A DNA stretch of 64,000 nt, from positions 558,001 through 622,000 of the forward strand of contig JAMKCF010000044.1 of NCBI GenBank assembly GCA_023634235.1, written 5' to 3'. The stretch is from Pisaster brevispinus. Its lineage: Eukaryota; Echinodermata; Asteroidea; Forcipulatida; Asteriidae. The position numbers and the translations under genes are program-made. This document shows positions 52,915 to 64,000 of this stretch, in pieces. The notes beneath the pieces were generated by a model. That model did no database searches and was not told where the DNA came from. It saw nothing but the letters and a program-made list of their open reading frames with translations. Each line of letters starts with the position of its first letter. Position 1 is the stretch's first letter.

Positions 52915-55900
52915 GTGTACTTTGAAAGAGTACAGTCATTCCAATCCTCTAGTTTTCAAACAAAATATCATCATTGGTTATTGAAGAGTATATTTTCATT
53001 CCAATCCTCTAGTTTTCAAGAAACATATCATCAAGGTACATCATTGGATTTTGGAAGAGTACAGTCATTCCAATCCTCTAGTTTTCAAGAAACACATCAT
53101 AAAGGGATGGTACATCATTGGTTATTGGAAGAGTACATTCATCGCAATCCTCTAGTTTTCAAGAAACATATCTTCAAGGGATGATACATCATTAGTTATT
53201 TGAAGATACATTCATTATAATCCTCTAGTTTTCAAGAAACATATCAAAAAGGGATGGAACATTATTGGTTTTTGGAAGATTTCATTCATTCCATTCCGCA
53301 AGTTTTCAAGAAACAAATCGAAAAAGAATGGTTCATCATTGTTCTTTGGAAGAGTTTATTCATTCCAATCCTCTAGTTTTCAAGAAACATATCATCAAGG
53401 TACATCATTGTTTTTTGGGAAGATTTCATTCATTCTAATCCTCTAGTTTTCAAGAAACAAATTTTTAAAAAGGTCAACATTGGTTATTGGAAGAGTACAT
53501 TCATTCCAATCCTCTAGTTTCAAGAAACATATCATCAAGGTACATCAATGGTTTTTGGAAGAGTACATTCCTTCCAACCCTCTAGTTCTCAAGAAACACA
53601 TCAGAAAGGGATGGTACATCATTGGTTATTGAAAGAGTACATTGATCCCAATCCTCTAAATTAGTTGTTTATCATAAAGGGCTGGTTCATCATTGGTTTT
53701 TGGAAGAGTACTTTCATTCCAATCCTCTAGTTTTCAAGAAACACATCATAAAGGGCAGTACATCATTGGTTATTGGAAGAGTACATTCATTCCAATCTTT
53801 AAGTTTTCAATAAACACATCATAAAGGGACGGTACATCATTGGTTAGTGGAAGAGTACATTCATTCCAATCTTCCTTTTTTCAAGAAACATATCATAAAG
53901 GGATGGAAAATCATTGGTTATTGGAAGAGTAATATCATTCCAAACTTCTAGTTTTCAAGAAAATTATCATCAAGGTACATCATTAGTTTTAGGAAGAGTA
54001 CATTCATTCAAATCCTCTAGTTTTCAAGAAACACATCATGAAGGGATGGTACATCATTGGTTATTGGAAGAGTACAGTCATTCCAATCCTCTAGTTTTCA
54101 AACAAAATATCATCATTGGTTATTGAAGAGTATATTTTCATTCCAATCCTCTAGTTTTCAAGAAACATATCATCAAGGTACATCATTGGATTTTGGAAGA
54201 GTACAGTCATTCCAATCCTCTAGTTTTCAAGAAACATATCATCAAGGTACATCATTGGATTTTGGAAGAGTACATTCATCCCGATCCTCTAGTTTTCAAG
54301 AAACACATCATAAAGGGATGGTATATCTTTGGTTAATGGAAGATCACATTCATCCCATTCCTCTAGTTTTCAAGAAACACATCGAAAAGATACGGTACAT
54401 CATTGGTTTTTGAAGAGTACATTCCTTCCATTCCTCTAGTTCTCAAGAAACACATCAGAAAGGGATGGTACATCATTGGTTATTGGAAGAGTACATTCAT
54501 CGCAATCCTCTAGTTTTCACGAAACATATCATAAAGGGATGGTACATCTTTGGTTATTGGAAGAGTTCATTCATTCCAATCCACTAGTTTTCAAGAAACA
54601 CATCATAAACGGACGATACATCAATGGTTTTTGAAAGAGTACATTCATTCCAATCCTCTCGTTTTCAAGAAACATATCATAAAGGGATGGTACATCTTTG
54701 GTTATTAGAAGAGTTCATTCATCCCAATCCTCTAGTTTTCACGAAACATATCATAAAGCGATGGAACATCATTTGTTAGTTGAAGAGTACATTCATTTCA
54801 ATCCTCTTTTTTTCAAGAAACACATATCATTAAAGGGATGGTACATAATTGGTTATTGGAAGAAAACATTCATTCCAATCCTCTTAACTAGTTGTTTATC
54901 AAAAAGGGATGGTACATCAGTGGTTATTGGAAGAGTAAAATCATTCAAGACTTTTAGTTTTCAAGAAAACTATAATCAGGGTACATTATTGGTTTTTGGA
55001 AGAGTACATTCATTCCAATCCTAAAGTTTTCAAGAAACACATCATAAAGGGATAGTACATCAATGGTTTTTGGAAGGGTACATTCATTCCAATCCTCTAG
55101 TTTTCAGGAAACACATCATAAGTGGGTGGTACATCTTTGGTTATTGCAAGAGTACATTCATTCAAATCCTCTAGTTTTCAGGAAACACATAAGTGGGTGG
55201 TACATATTTGGTTATTGCAAGAGTACATTCATTCCAATCCTCTAGTTTCCACAAAACACATCATAAAGGGATGGTACATCATTTGTTACTTGAAGACTAC
55301 ATTCATTTCAATCCTCTTTTTTTTAAAGAAACATATCATTAATGGGATGGTACATCATTGGTTATTGGAAGAGAACATTCATCCAAATCCTCCAATTTTC
55401 AAGAAACATATCATCAAGTTACATCATTTGTTTTTTGAAGAGTACAATCATTCCAATCCTCAAGTTTTTAAGAAACACATCATAAAGGGATGGTACATCA
55501 TTGGTTAGTGGAAGAGTACATTCATTCCAATCTTCCTTTTTTCAAGAAACATATCATAAAGGGATGGAAAATCATTGGTTACTGGAAGAGTAATATCATT
55601 CCAAACTTCTAGTTTTCAAGAAAATTATCATCAAGGTACATCATTAGTTTTAGGAAGAGTACATTCATTCAAATCCTCTAGTTTTCAAGAAACACATCAT
55701 GAAGGGATGGTACATCATTGGTTATTGGAAGAGTACAGTCATTCCAATCCTCTAGTTTTCAAACAAAATATCATCATTGGTTATTGAAGAGTATATTTTC
55801 ATTCCAATCCTCTAGTTTTCAAGAAACATATCATCAAGGTACATCATTGGATTTTGGAAGAGTACAGTCATTCCAATCCTCTAGTTTTCAAGAAACATAT

Positions 55901-58900
55901 CATCAAGGTACATCATTGGATTTTGGAAGAGTACATTCATCCCGATCCTCTAGTTTTCAAGAAACACATCATAAAGGGATGGTATATCTTTGGTTAATGG
56001 AAGATCACATTCATCCCATTCCTCTAGTTTTCAAGAAACACATCGAAAAGATACGGTACATCATTGGTTTTTGAAGAGTACATTCCTTCCATTCCTCTAG
56101 TTCTCAAGAAACACATCAGAAAGGGATGGTACATCATTGGTTATTGGAAGAGTACATTCATCGCAATCCTCTAGTTTTCACGAAACATATCAAAAAGGGA
56201 TGGTACATCTTTGGTTATTGGAAGAGTTCATTCATTCCAATCCACTAGTTTTCAAGAAAAACATCATAAACGGACGATACATCAATGGTTTTTGAAAGAG
56301 TACATTCATTCCAATCCTCTAGTTTTCACGAAACATATCATAAAGCGATGGAACATCATTTGTTACTTGAAGAGTACATTCATTTCAATCCTCTTTTTTT
56401 CAAGAAACACATATCATTAAAGGAATGGTACATAATTGGTTATTGGAAGAAAACATTCATTCCAATCCTCTTAACTAGTTGTTTATCAAAAAGGGATGGT
56501 ACATCAGTGGTTATTGGAAGAGTAAAATCATTCAAGACTTTAAGTTTTCAAAAAAACTATAATCAGGGTACATTATTGGTTTTTGGAAGAGTACATTCAT
56601 TCCAATCCTAAAGTTTTCAAGAAACACATCATAAAGGGATAGTACATCAATGGTTTTTGGAAGGGTACATTCATTCCAATCCTCTAGTTTTCAAGAAACA
56701 CATTGAAAAGATATGGTACATCATTGGTTTTTTGAAGAGTACATTCATTCCAATCCTCTAGTTTTCAGGAAACACATCATAAGTGGGTGGTACATCTTTG
56801 GTTATTGCAAGAGTACATTCATTCAAATCCTCTAGTTTTCAGGAAACACATAAGTGGGTGGTACATATTTGGTTATTGCAAGAGTACATTCATTCCAATC
56901 CTCTAGTTTCCACAAAACACATCATAAAGGGATGGTACATCATTTGTTACTTGAAGACTACATTCATTTCAATCCTCTTTTTTTTAAAGAAACATACCAT
57001 TAATGGGATGGTACATCATTGGTTATTGGAAGAGAACATTCATCCAAATCCTCCAATTTTCAAGAAACATATCATCAAGTTACATCATTTGTTTTTTGAA
57101 GAGTACAATCATTCCAATCCTCAAGTTTTCAAGAAACACATCATAAAGGGATGGTACATCATTGGTTTTTGGAAGAGTACATTCATTCCATAAAGGGATG
57201 GTACATCATTGGACATTCGAAGAGAACATTCATCCCAATCCTCTTAATTAGTTGTTTATCAAAAAAGGATAGTAAATCATTGGTTATTGGAAGAGTAATA
57301 TCATTCCAGACTTCTAGTTTTCAAGAAAATTATCATCAAGGTACATCATTAGTTTTAGGAAGAGTACATTCATTCAAATCCTCTAGTTTTCAAGAAACAC
57401 ATCATAAAGGGATGATACATCATTGGTTATTGGAAGAGTACATTCATTCAAATCGTCTCGTTTTCAAGAAACATACCATCATGGTACATCGTTGGTTTTT
57501 GGAAGAGTACATTCATTCCAATCCTGTAGTTTTCAAGAAACACATCATAAACGGACCATACATCATTGGTTTATGGAAGAGTACATTCATTCCAATCCTC
57601 AAGTTTTCAAGAAACACATCATAAAGGGATGGTACATCTTCAGTTATTAGAAGAGTTCATTCATTCCAATCCTCAAGTTTTCAAGAAACACATCATAAAG
57701 GGATTGTACATCATTGGTTACTGGAAGAGTACATTCTTTCCAATCCTCTTGTTTCACGAAACATATCAAGGGATGGTACATCATTGGTTATTGGAAGAGT
57801 ACATTCATTCAAATCGTCTCGTTTTCAAGAAACACATCATAAACGGACGATACATCATTGGTTATTGGAAGAGTACATTCATTCCAATCCTCAAGTTTTC
57901 AAGAAACACATCATAAAGGGATGGTACATCTTCGGTTATTGGAAGAGTTCATTCATACCAATCCTCTAGTTTTCACGAAACATATCATAAAGCGATGGTA
58001 CATGATTTGTTACTTGAAGAGTACATTCGTTTCAATCCTCTTTTTTTCAAGAAACACATATCATTAAAGGAATGGTACATAATTGGTTATTGGAAGAAAA
58101 CATTCATTTCAATCCTCTAATCTAGTTGTTTATCAAAAAAGGATGGTACATCAGTGGTTATTGGAAGAGTAAAATCATTCAAGACTTTTAGTTTTCAAGA
58201 AAACTATAATCAGGGTACATTATTGGTTTTTGGAAGAGTACATTCATTCCAATCCTAAAGTTTTCAAGAAACACATTATAAAGGGATAGTACATCAATGG
58301 TTTTTGGAAGGGTACATTCATTCCAATCCTCTAGTTTTCAAAAAACACATCGAAAAGATATGTTACATCATTGGTTTTTTGAAGAGTACATTCCTTCCAA
58401 TCCTCTAGTTCTCAAGAAACACATCAGAAAGGGATGGTACATCATTGGTTATTGAAAGAGTACATTGATCCCAATCCTCTAAATTAGTTGTTTATCATAA
58501 AGGGCTGGTTCATCATTGGTTTTTGGAAGAGTACATTCATTCCAATCCTAAAGTTTTCAAGAAACACATCAGAAAGGGATGGTACATCATTGGTTATTGG
58601 AAGAGTACATTCATTCCAATCCTCTAAATTAGTTGTTTATCATAAAGGGCTGGTACATCTTTGGTTATTGCAAGAGTACATTCATTCCAATCCTCTAGTT
58701 TTCAGGAAACACATCATAAGTGGGTGGTACATCTTTGGTTATTGCAAGAGTACATTCATTCCAGTCCTCTAGTTTCCACAAAACACATCATAAAGGGATG
58801 GTACATAATTTGTTACTTGAAGACTACATTCATTTCAATCCTCTTTTTTTTAAAGAAACATATCATAAAGGGATTGTACATCATTGGTTACTGGAAGAGT

Positions 58901-59180
58901 ACATTCTTTCCAATCCTCTTGTTTCACGAAACATATCATCAAGGGATGGTACATCTTTGGTTGTTGGAAAATACATTCATTCCAATCCTCTAGTTTTTAA
59001 GAAACATACCATCAAGGGATGGTTCATCATTGTTTTTTGGAAGAGATTATTCATCCCAATCCTCTAGATTAGTTGTTTATTATAAAAGGATGGTACATCA
59101 TTTGTTATTGAAAGAGTGCATTCATCTCAACCCTCTATGTTTGAAGAAACCTATCATAAAGGGTTGGTACATTTTTGGTC
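52915..59180 (+). repeat. 74-bp satellite array, about 80 units
   Basis: Unit GGGATGGTACATCATTGGTT, ATTGGAAGAGTACATTCATT, CCAATCCTCTAGTTTTCAAG, AAACACATCATAAA (74 bp), with many variants lacking part of the unit or carrying a TTAGTTGTTTATCA junction. All three plus frames of the unit lack stops in many copies, producing open frames up to 157 codons (HHWLLEEYIHSNPLVFKKHI type). These are repeat translations with no sign of a start or splice context. Higher-order repeat within. Confidence 0.95.
53840..57162 (+). repeat. Higher-order repeat: two tandem 1661-bp blocks of the 74-bp satellite
   Basis: 53840-55500 and 55501-57162 match at a constant offset of 1661 (for example 53914 with 55575, 54057 with 55718, 55122 with 56783), with a 74-bp deletion and a compensating insertion in between. 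Near identity over more than 20 otherwise diverged monomers shows a recent block duplication. Confidence 0.9.
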
Positions 59181-60590
59181 AAACATAAATCTACCATCCA
59201 AGGAATCATGCACTTAGAATCACAAAGTTGCATGAATGTACAGGTCGGTAGAGGAAGTTGTGAAAATAAAAATACTTAATAAACAATTCACAAGGTTGAT
59301 TTTGATAATTGCTGTTCATCATGGACAAGTAAAAACAAGTTTTAAATAAACATCACAAGCAAATTTGTAAGCTTTTTAAGTGAGATGAACTTGTTTGAAC
59401 AGTTTCACCTTTTAATCAGTTGAATTTGATGACCCCTGTTTGAATAGTTTCAAATGTTTGAAAATGTTGACCCCTGTTTTGTTCACTTAAGATTGCGTGT
59501 TAACTCTTGTACATTCGCTGGAAGGCAGTGCACTGGGATTGTTAAATTAGATTAACCCAAACCCTGTTGGACCTTAACATGACTGGTTTGCTGTGTTCCA
59601 TTCACAGAAAAAAAAAAAAAACTTAACGTGATATGTAACCGCAGAGGGGCGTTCAATCCTAACTTACATACTGACCTAGTTAATACACATATGAGAAGTT
59701 GGTTTCTGAAAAGTTATTAATTCTGGGTTTTTTTTCTCAAAAACGGTTCATTTTTTAACAAAAATAAAAAACTCAATTTTTTTTTTTTTACTCATTATGT
59801 TTTACCTTACATGAAATGAGTCCAGAAATAAGTCATACTTTGGGTACAGTACACCTATTCATCACTAAAATAATAGCAACAATAATAGAGGTATAACAAA
59901 ATTAAAAATCATTAATGTAGTTACAAACATCTTTTTGAAAACAATAGTCAAATATGAACTGCAACATTGGTTTATTAGAGAGTGCTAAATCAATGTCAAC
60001 TGAATTGAATTGAACAAAGACAAAAAAACTGAATTGCCAACTAATGTTTTCTCTGTCACTATATACGAAACATGAGGAAATCAGCTGAAGTTATACAACT
60101 GTACGATCATGCATGTGAATGCAAAATTTTGTCTGCTGATAATAATTAATACCAAATGACACCCGTTCATGGTAGCTCTATAAACGTTAATTTAAAAAAA
60201 ATTAAACAAAGGTATGACAACAAACTGTTTATTTACATTTATCTAAACCAACTTATTCCTTGTTTTTACACTTTCGTTTATTGTTGCCCTCTGTACTACA
60301 AAAACTGCACACTATTTTGAGTTCTGGTGTTCTCAGGAAGCTGGGAGGAAGAAATTAAATTATGTTTTCTTTGTTCACTAATTGCATTTTAGCATCAAGT
60401 TTGAGGTGATTTGTTGCCTAAAAATACTAGCTCGTATTTCTGTAATTTTTTCAAAAGTTTGTTGCAAAAATTTACTCAAATTACCATTTGAAGCTTGATG
60501 GCTGTTGCAATATGTTTTCGCAAACACATGCATGTACAGTGTTACATCCTGCGAAGGTTTTTACTCGTAATTGTCTTTTACTCGTAATCG
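59181..60590. other. No gene identified
   Basis: AT-rich DNA with poly(A) and poly(T) runs (59609-59621, 59778-59789). No open frame or splice pair that I would defend. Confidence 0.5.
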
Positions 60591-60593
60591 TCT

Positions 60594-61018
60594 TATAATA
60601 ATAATAAAAATAGTGGCTTCTTATATAGCGCTTATATCCATCACTCAGTAATGCTCAAGGCGCTTCAACATTCAGTATTTTTCTGTAGGTATGTGGGGCT
60701 ACGATTCTTAAATATGAGACCTTTTTCCTTTACATAGCACTATGTAATGGTTTACAATGTGCTGTGGTGCTATGTGCACCCAATCAAACCAGGACACCGG
60801 GGCGAACCCCTGGGTCTTTTTGATAAGTGCACTTCTAAGTGCATTACACAACACACGGGACCAACGGCTTTAAATCCCTTTCCAAAGGACGAAGTAATAA
60901 TGGTGAAGTGTCTTGCTTAAGGACACGAGTGTCACGATCGGGACTCAAACCCACACTCTGCTGATCAGAAACACCAGAGCTTGAGTCCAGTGCTCTTATC
61001 TGCTTTGCCACGCCACAC
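60594..61018 (-). mobile_element. Full-length tRNA-derived SINE, minus strand
   Basis: Reverse complement starts with GGCGTGGCAAAGCAGATAAG (A box), GTGTGGGTTTGAGTCCCGAT (B box) and GTCCTTAAGCAAGACACTTC, and ends with GAAGCGCCTTGAGCATTACT, ATAAGCGCTATATAAGAAGC, CACTATTTTTATTATTATTA. Same family as 46512 and 49604, with about 10-15% differences by eye and an extra ~35 bases before the tail. Confidence 0.9.
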
Positions 61019-61668
61019 CCATAACTCTGTTTTAGTTTAAGCTCTTCTCGGTCCATATCAGTTTTCATAGCATCTTTCAACTCTCTTAATCGTACCACAC
61101 AACGGGGCCAAATTGATGTTATTATGAATCCTTTCATGTTGAGGCCCGACAAAATCAGAATAGGTGAACATGCAAGCCATCTTTATTTGTGAAAAACTAC
61201 CGGTCAAAGCCAAGACTTTGAACAAAATCTTCGAATTTTCTTGATATTTTTACACTGAATATTTTTCGTATTCTTTCCAATGTTGTCAGCTGTACTATAA
61301 AAATAGCATGAGTTGACAGATGAGTTGGTCAGAAACTGGCAAATATAAGTGAAGGGGTCTGGAATTATGCAAGAAAATTGGGATTTGTGGGAAAAATAGG
61401 TGGGCTTCGACAAGAATAGTGGAATCTGCTTTTTACTTCTTTTGTTTAGAGAGGTGTTGGATTTCTAAAATGGATCTTGCACACGACACAACATCATCTT
61501 TTGAGAACTTATTTAAGACATCATAGAAGTTTGATTTCTTTGTCTTTCACCAAGGACAAAGTCTGTAATCGGAAGAGCATGCTCCTAAACCCTATAGTAT
61601 ACTAACAAATTTCAAATCTGCGCAAATGACAAACTTAAGTCTGAAAGTTTTCCCATTTACATTTACAG

Positions 61669-61859
61669 ATTGCAAGGTTTGAGTAATCATTATAAGATCT
61701 TGGGGCACTTCCAAAATGGCATTATGTTTTGTTCAGCAACCTTGGCAATAGCTAAAATCAAATCATCTGATCGCCACATTTCAGTAATGACAACAAAGCC
61801 AGAATTTTATCGTCATTTCATCGAAGACTTCTGTGGGAGGCATATTTTGGAGAGTACCG
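61669..61859 (+). CDS. Orphan internal exon (191 nt), unknown protein
   Basis: A strong acceptor (TTTACATTTACAG) and donor (ACCG|GTATGT) bracket 191 bases, open in one frame: one base completing a codon, 63 codons, one base left (phase 2 in, phase 1 out). The translation LQGLSNHYKILGHFQNGIMF, CSATLAIAKIKSSDRHISVM, TTKPEFYRHFIEDFC, GRHILEST has ordinary globular-protein composition, unlike the repeat translations around it. I do not recognise the family. It is the best candidate for a real single-copy cellular gene in the window; partner exons must lie outside or in the AT-rich flanks. Confidence 0.55.
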
Positions 61860-62727
61860 GTATGTACATTATTAGTTTATCTTTTAATCTTTCCTGAACA
61901 CCTTTGCACTAGGTAATGGTTGCACAGAAAACAAAGTATTTAGTTGTTTCATCGAGTTTGAAAGGCATATAATGATGGGAAAGAGCCATCACCCTCCAAT
62001 CATAGTGTTTTTCATATAGAGCATTCTATCAACTGATGAAGATATGTCATGGCTATCTGCGTTTTCAAAGTCTGGAAATTATACTTGATTACCTTACAAA
62101 TCTTGTACCATCAATGATTTCACTGCTACCCCTTCATTTGCTAGCAAATCCCATGCACTGTACTGTACTGTGTCATTCAAATCTTTTTTTCTTCTTTTTT
62201 GTTCAACCAGGTTCTTCCATACTCTTTCTTCACATTCACATTTCTGTGATTACTTCTTCCTGCATTTAATCTCTGTATTGTGGTTTTGGCTCTCTTTACT
62301 GACCTTTATAGTGCTTTCGCAACTCGTTTGATTTCTTAAACATCACTTTCTGATTTGTCGTCCTATGCTGACTCTCACTTTAAAAATCATGCTCCATTTT
62401 GCATTTCAGCCCCCCCTAATTTCAGATCATTATACTGTATTTTCCATTTTTTCAAAACGTTTCCAAGCCTGTTTGTTTCCACTTTTATAAATGGCCTTAA
62501 ACGCAGGATTCATTATGCTCTTTATGATCTGTCTCAAACCATAACAAGGAAATGCGCACATTACCACTCAGCCACAAAACGCTACTATTTTTACATAAGG
62601 TTAGAGACGAGTAATTTTGTTTCTCTCTTTCATAAGAACTAGCTCTTTCTATAGGAAAATTTGAACAATACACATCGAAATAGTGGAGCCCCTCTGAAAT
62701 CTTTGTATACCTAAGGAAAATAACTTT
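61860..62727. other. No gene identified
   Basis: AT-rich DNA downstream of the orphan exon. Two ~95-codon open frames on opposite strands overlap in the same stretch (62355-62784) and lack support. Confidence 0.45.
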
Positions 62728-63309
62728 GTCACGCGTACCACGAAGTGACCTATCTGTCAAAAATAATAGTTTTTTGCAAATCAAGTTTTATACAGATTAT
62801 TAATACACTCATTACTGTTAACATTTTCAGCAAGTTTGAGTACCTAATACGTAATAGTTTCGTAACTACACTAATTAGTAAAAACGAAGTGTCATTAGAT
62901 CTGTCGTTTTGTATTTCCACGAAGTGACCTATCTTGATGCGCCACTTCACCAGTTCAGGCACGTGTGTGACGTTTTGCATTTTCACGAAGTGACCCATCG
63001 TGATAGGTCTCAATACGCAATGTCTTTGTACACAGCGCTCTGTAGACAATATCATTTGGCATTTTCACGAAGTGACGTATGTGTTTAGGAATTAATTACT
63101 AATTCAAACAATTGCAGGAATGAAACCACTCTGATAGTTATGATTGAATAAAATATTCAGCTTTATTTTTGTTAAAAAAAACAAAACAAATATAGTAAGC
63201 AATACTCCGAAACAGCAGTTTGAAAAATAGTGCAACTACAATCACGATTTTCTCCAAACACGTTTAGGGGGACTTTGAACGAGATAGGTCACTTCGTGGT
63301 ACGCGTGAC
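62728..63309. mobile_element. MITE with perfect 27-bp ends and repeated CACGAAGTGACCTAT boxes
   Basis: Inverted ends GTCACGCGTACCACGAAGTG to CCTATC at 62728-62754 and 63283-63309. Three internal TTTTCACGAAGTGACCTATC-like boxes (near 62917, 62977, 63064) lie in the same orientation. No protein. Flanks suggest an ACTT duplication offset by a base but this is unsure. It shares the CACGAAGT core and the box architecture with 38377-39042, with a different suffix. Confidence 0.83.
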
Positions 63310-63389
63310 GACTTGCTTCTCCACTAAAAATTCACATGAAAGTATGAAATTTCTCATCCCAAGTTTCCAGATATACATTATTTGAATCA

Positions 63390-63711
63390 AACACCTGGTT
63401 CAGACAGGCACCCTAGAGTCACGCCGCACCAAATCATTTGATGTACATGAAGTACACGAAGTGCATAAAATGTCTGAAACAGTTAGGAGCAACGTGATGT
63501 GCTGGAAGTAAAAAAATCAACAATTGCAGTCATTCAGAAGGACTCTAGTGCGTCTTGCTTTCCTACATCGATTTTGTCATGTGAGCCAAACCTAAGAAAT
63601 TTCACATTAAGTTTGCCTGTCTGAAACCAAAATGTATTTGGGTTGGCCTAGAGCCACTCCTAACCTTTTTGGTTCAGGGCGACTCTGGAGTGCCTGTCTG
63701 AACCAGGTGTT
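63390..63711. mobile_element. MITE with ~20-bp ends, AACACCTGGTTCAGACAGGC type (322 bp)
   Basis: Left end AACACCTGGTTCAGACAGGC with CACCCTAGAGTC after it; right end CGACTCTGGAGTGCC and TGTCTGAACCAGGTGTT as its inverse, about 35 bp of imperfect terminal inverted repeat. A second TTGCCTGTCTGAAACCAAAA near 63615 repeats the terminal box internally. No coding content. Confidence 0.85.
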
Positions 63712-64000
63712 ACTTCCTCAATTTGACATACATGTAGAAGCTTGGTAATTTGGTTCAAGATGATCTATTTGGGAAATACTCAAAATAGGCCGTGGGCCAA
63801 AACCTGTAACATGCACTTTCGTCTTAACTTTCAAGGGGAAACTTTATTTTTCGTTTATAAGTAGTTTGGAATGTATAATTTATTATTTTACCTGTTCCCA
63901 TTTGATCTGCTTGCACGTTAACGAGAAATTAAGCACGAAAAATCGCCTGTTTTGCAGCGCATGTTCTTCAACCTCGAACCATTATTACCATTGCGTACTA
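63712..64000. other. No feature identified
   Basis: AT-rich DNA to the window end; nothing supported. Confidence 0.5.

Noticed and set aside
52915..59180. Long plus-strand open frames (up to 157 codons, HHWLLEEYIHSNP type)
   Set aside because: They are translations of the 74-bp satellite unit passing through all three phases, with no start, splice or composition support.

Overview
Eukaryotic, intron-rich, repeat-dominated DNA, not bacterial. The best fit is a deuterostome marine invertebrate, most likely an echinoderm and probably a sea star. The grounds are a palindromic GGGCCCAATTTCATAG MITE, a CR1/L2-type LINE with a 2A-like peptide motif, a tRNA-headed SINE with a CR1-like tail, and a decayed transposase-like gene of a family I recall from echinoderms and cnidarians. 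The species call rests on memory of such repeats and not on a search. No long intact cellular gene is present. What can be supported is a set of exon-like modules, several decayed mobile elements and many kinds of tandem repeat.

Layout. 1-3535: copy A of a segmental duplication (a plus-strand exon, a 48-bp minisatellite, a GC cluster, a 74-bp hairpin, an AGCAAAGTTTGACG array and a minus-strand 3' exon). 3.68-29.14 kb: a degenerate array of ~100-bp monomers arranged as A/B dimers, with plus-strand exon-like modules embedded at intervals (best at 5973, 8938 and 11906). The array is interrupted by a 5.4-kb DNA transposon with ~350-bp terminal inverted repeats (12616-18017, itself hit by a MITE), by a GC-rich 475-bp insert lying between two 293-bp direct repeats, and by a 4.1-kb CR1-like retrotransposon (20877-25010). 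Related copies of the array inside the window serve as empty sites and fix the boundaries of both large insertions. 29.14-33.25 kb: copy B of the duplication, nearly identical to copy A but with different tandem-repeat copy numbers. 33.24-35.56 kb: a 38-bp repeat array. 35.7-36.3 kb: a candidate promoter and small exons on the minus strand whose reading phases fit together.

36.3-64 kb: mostly non-coding. It holds a possible plus-strand first exon with a CRE near 37.3-37.5 kb, a second family of exon-like modules on the minus strand (41-48.7 kb, one intact at 48605-48711), a 66-bp satellite carrying SINE copies and containing an inversion at ~50093, a 61-bp and a 74-bp satellite (52.4-59.2 kb, the latter with a 1661-bp higher-order repeat), one clean orphan exon (61669-61859), and three MITE-like elements. 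Two of these (38377-39042 and 62728-63309) share a CACGAAGT core motif but have different terminal suffixes.

Taken together, the first half looks like an expanded multi-exon locus in which exon-like cassettes were amplified with their intronic satellite. The cassettes begin in phase 1 and end in phase 2, so they cannot be spliced to one another in frame. They are either mutually exclusive cassettes or relics. The plus-strand family converges tail to tail with the minus-strand candidate gene at 33-36 kb.
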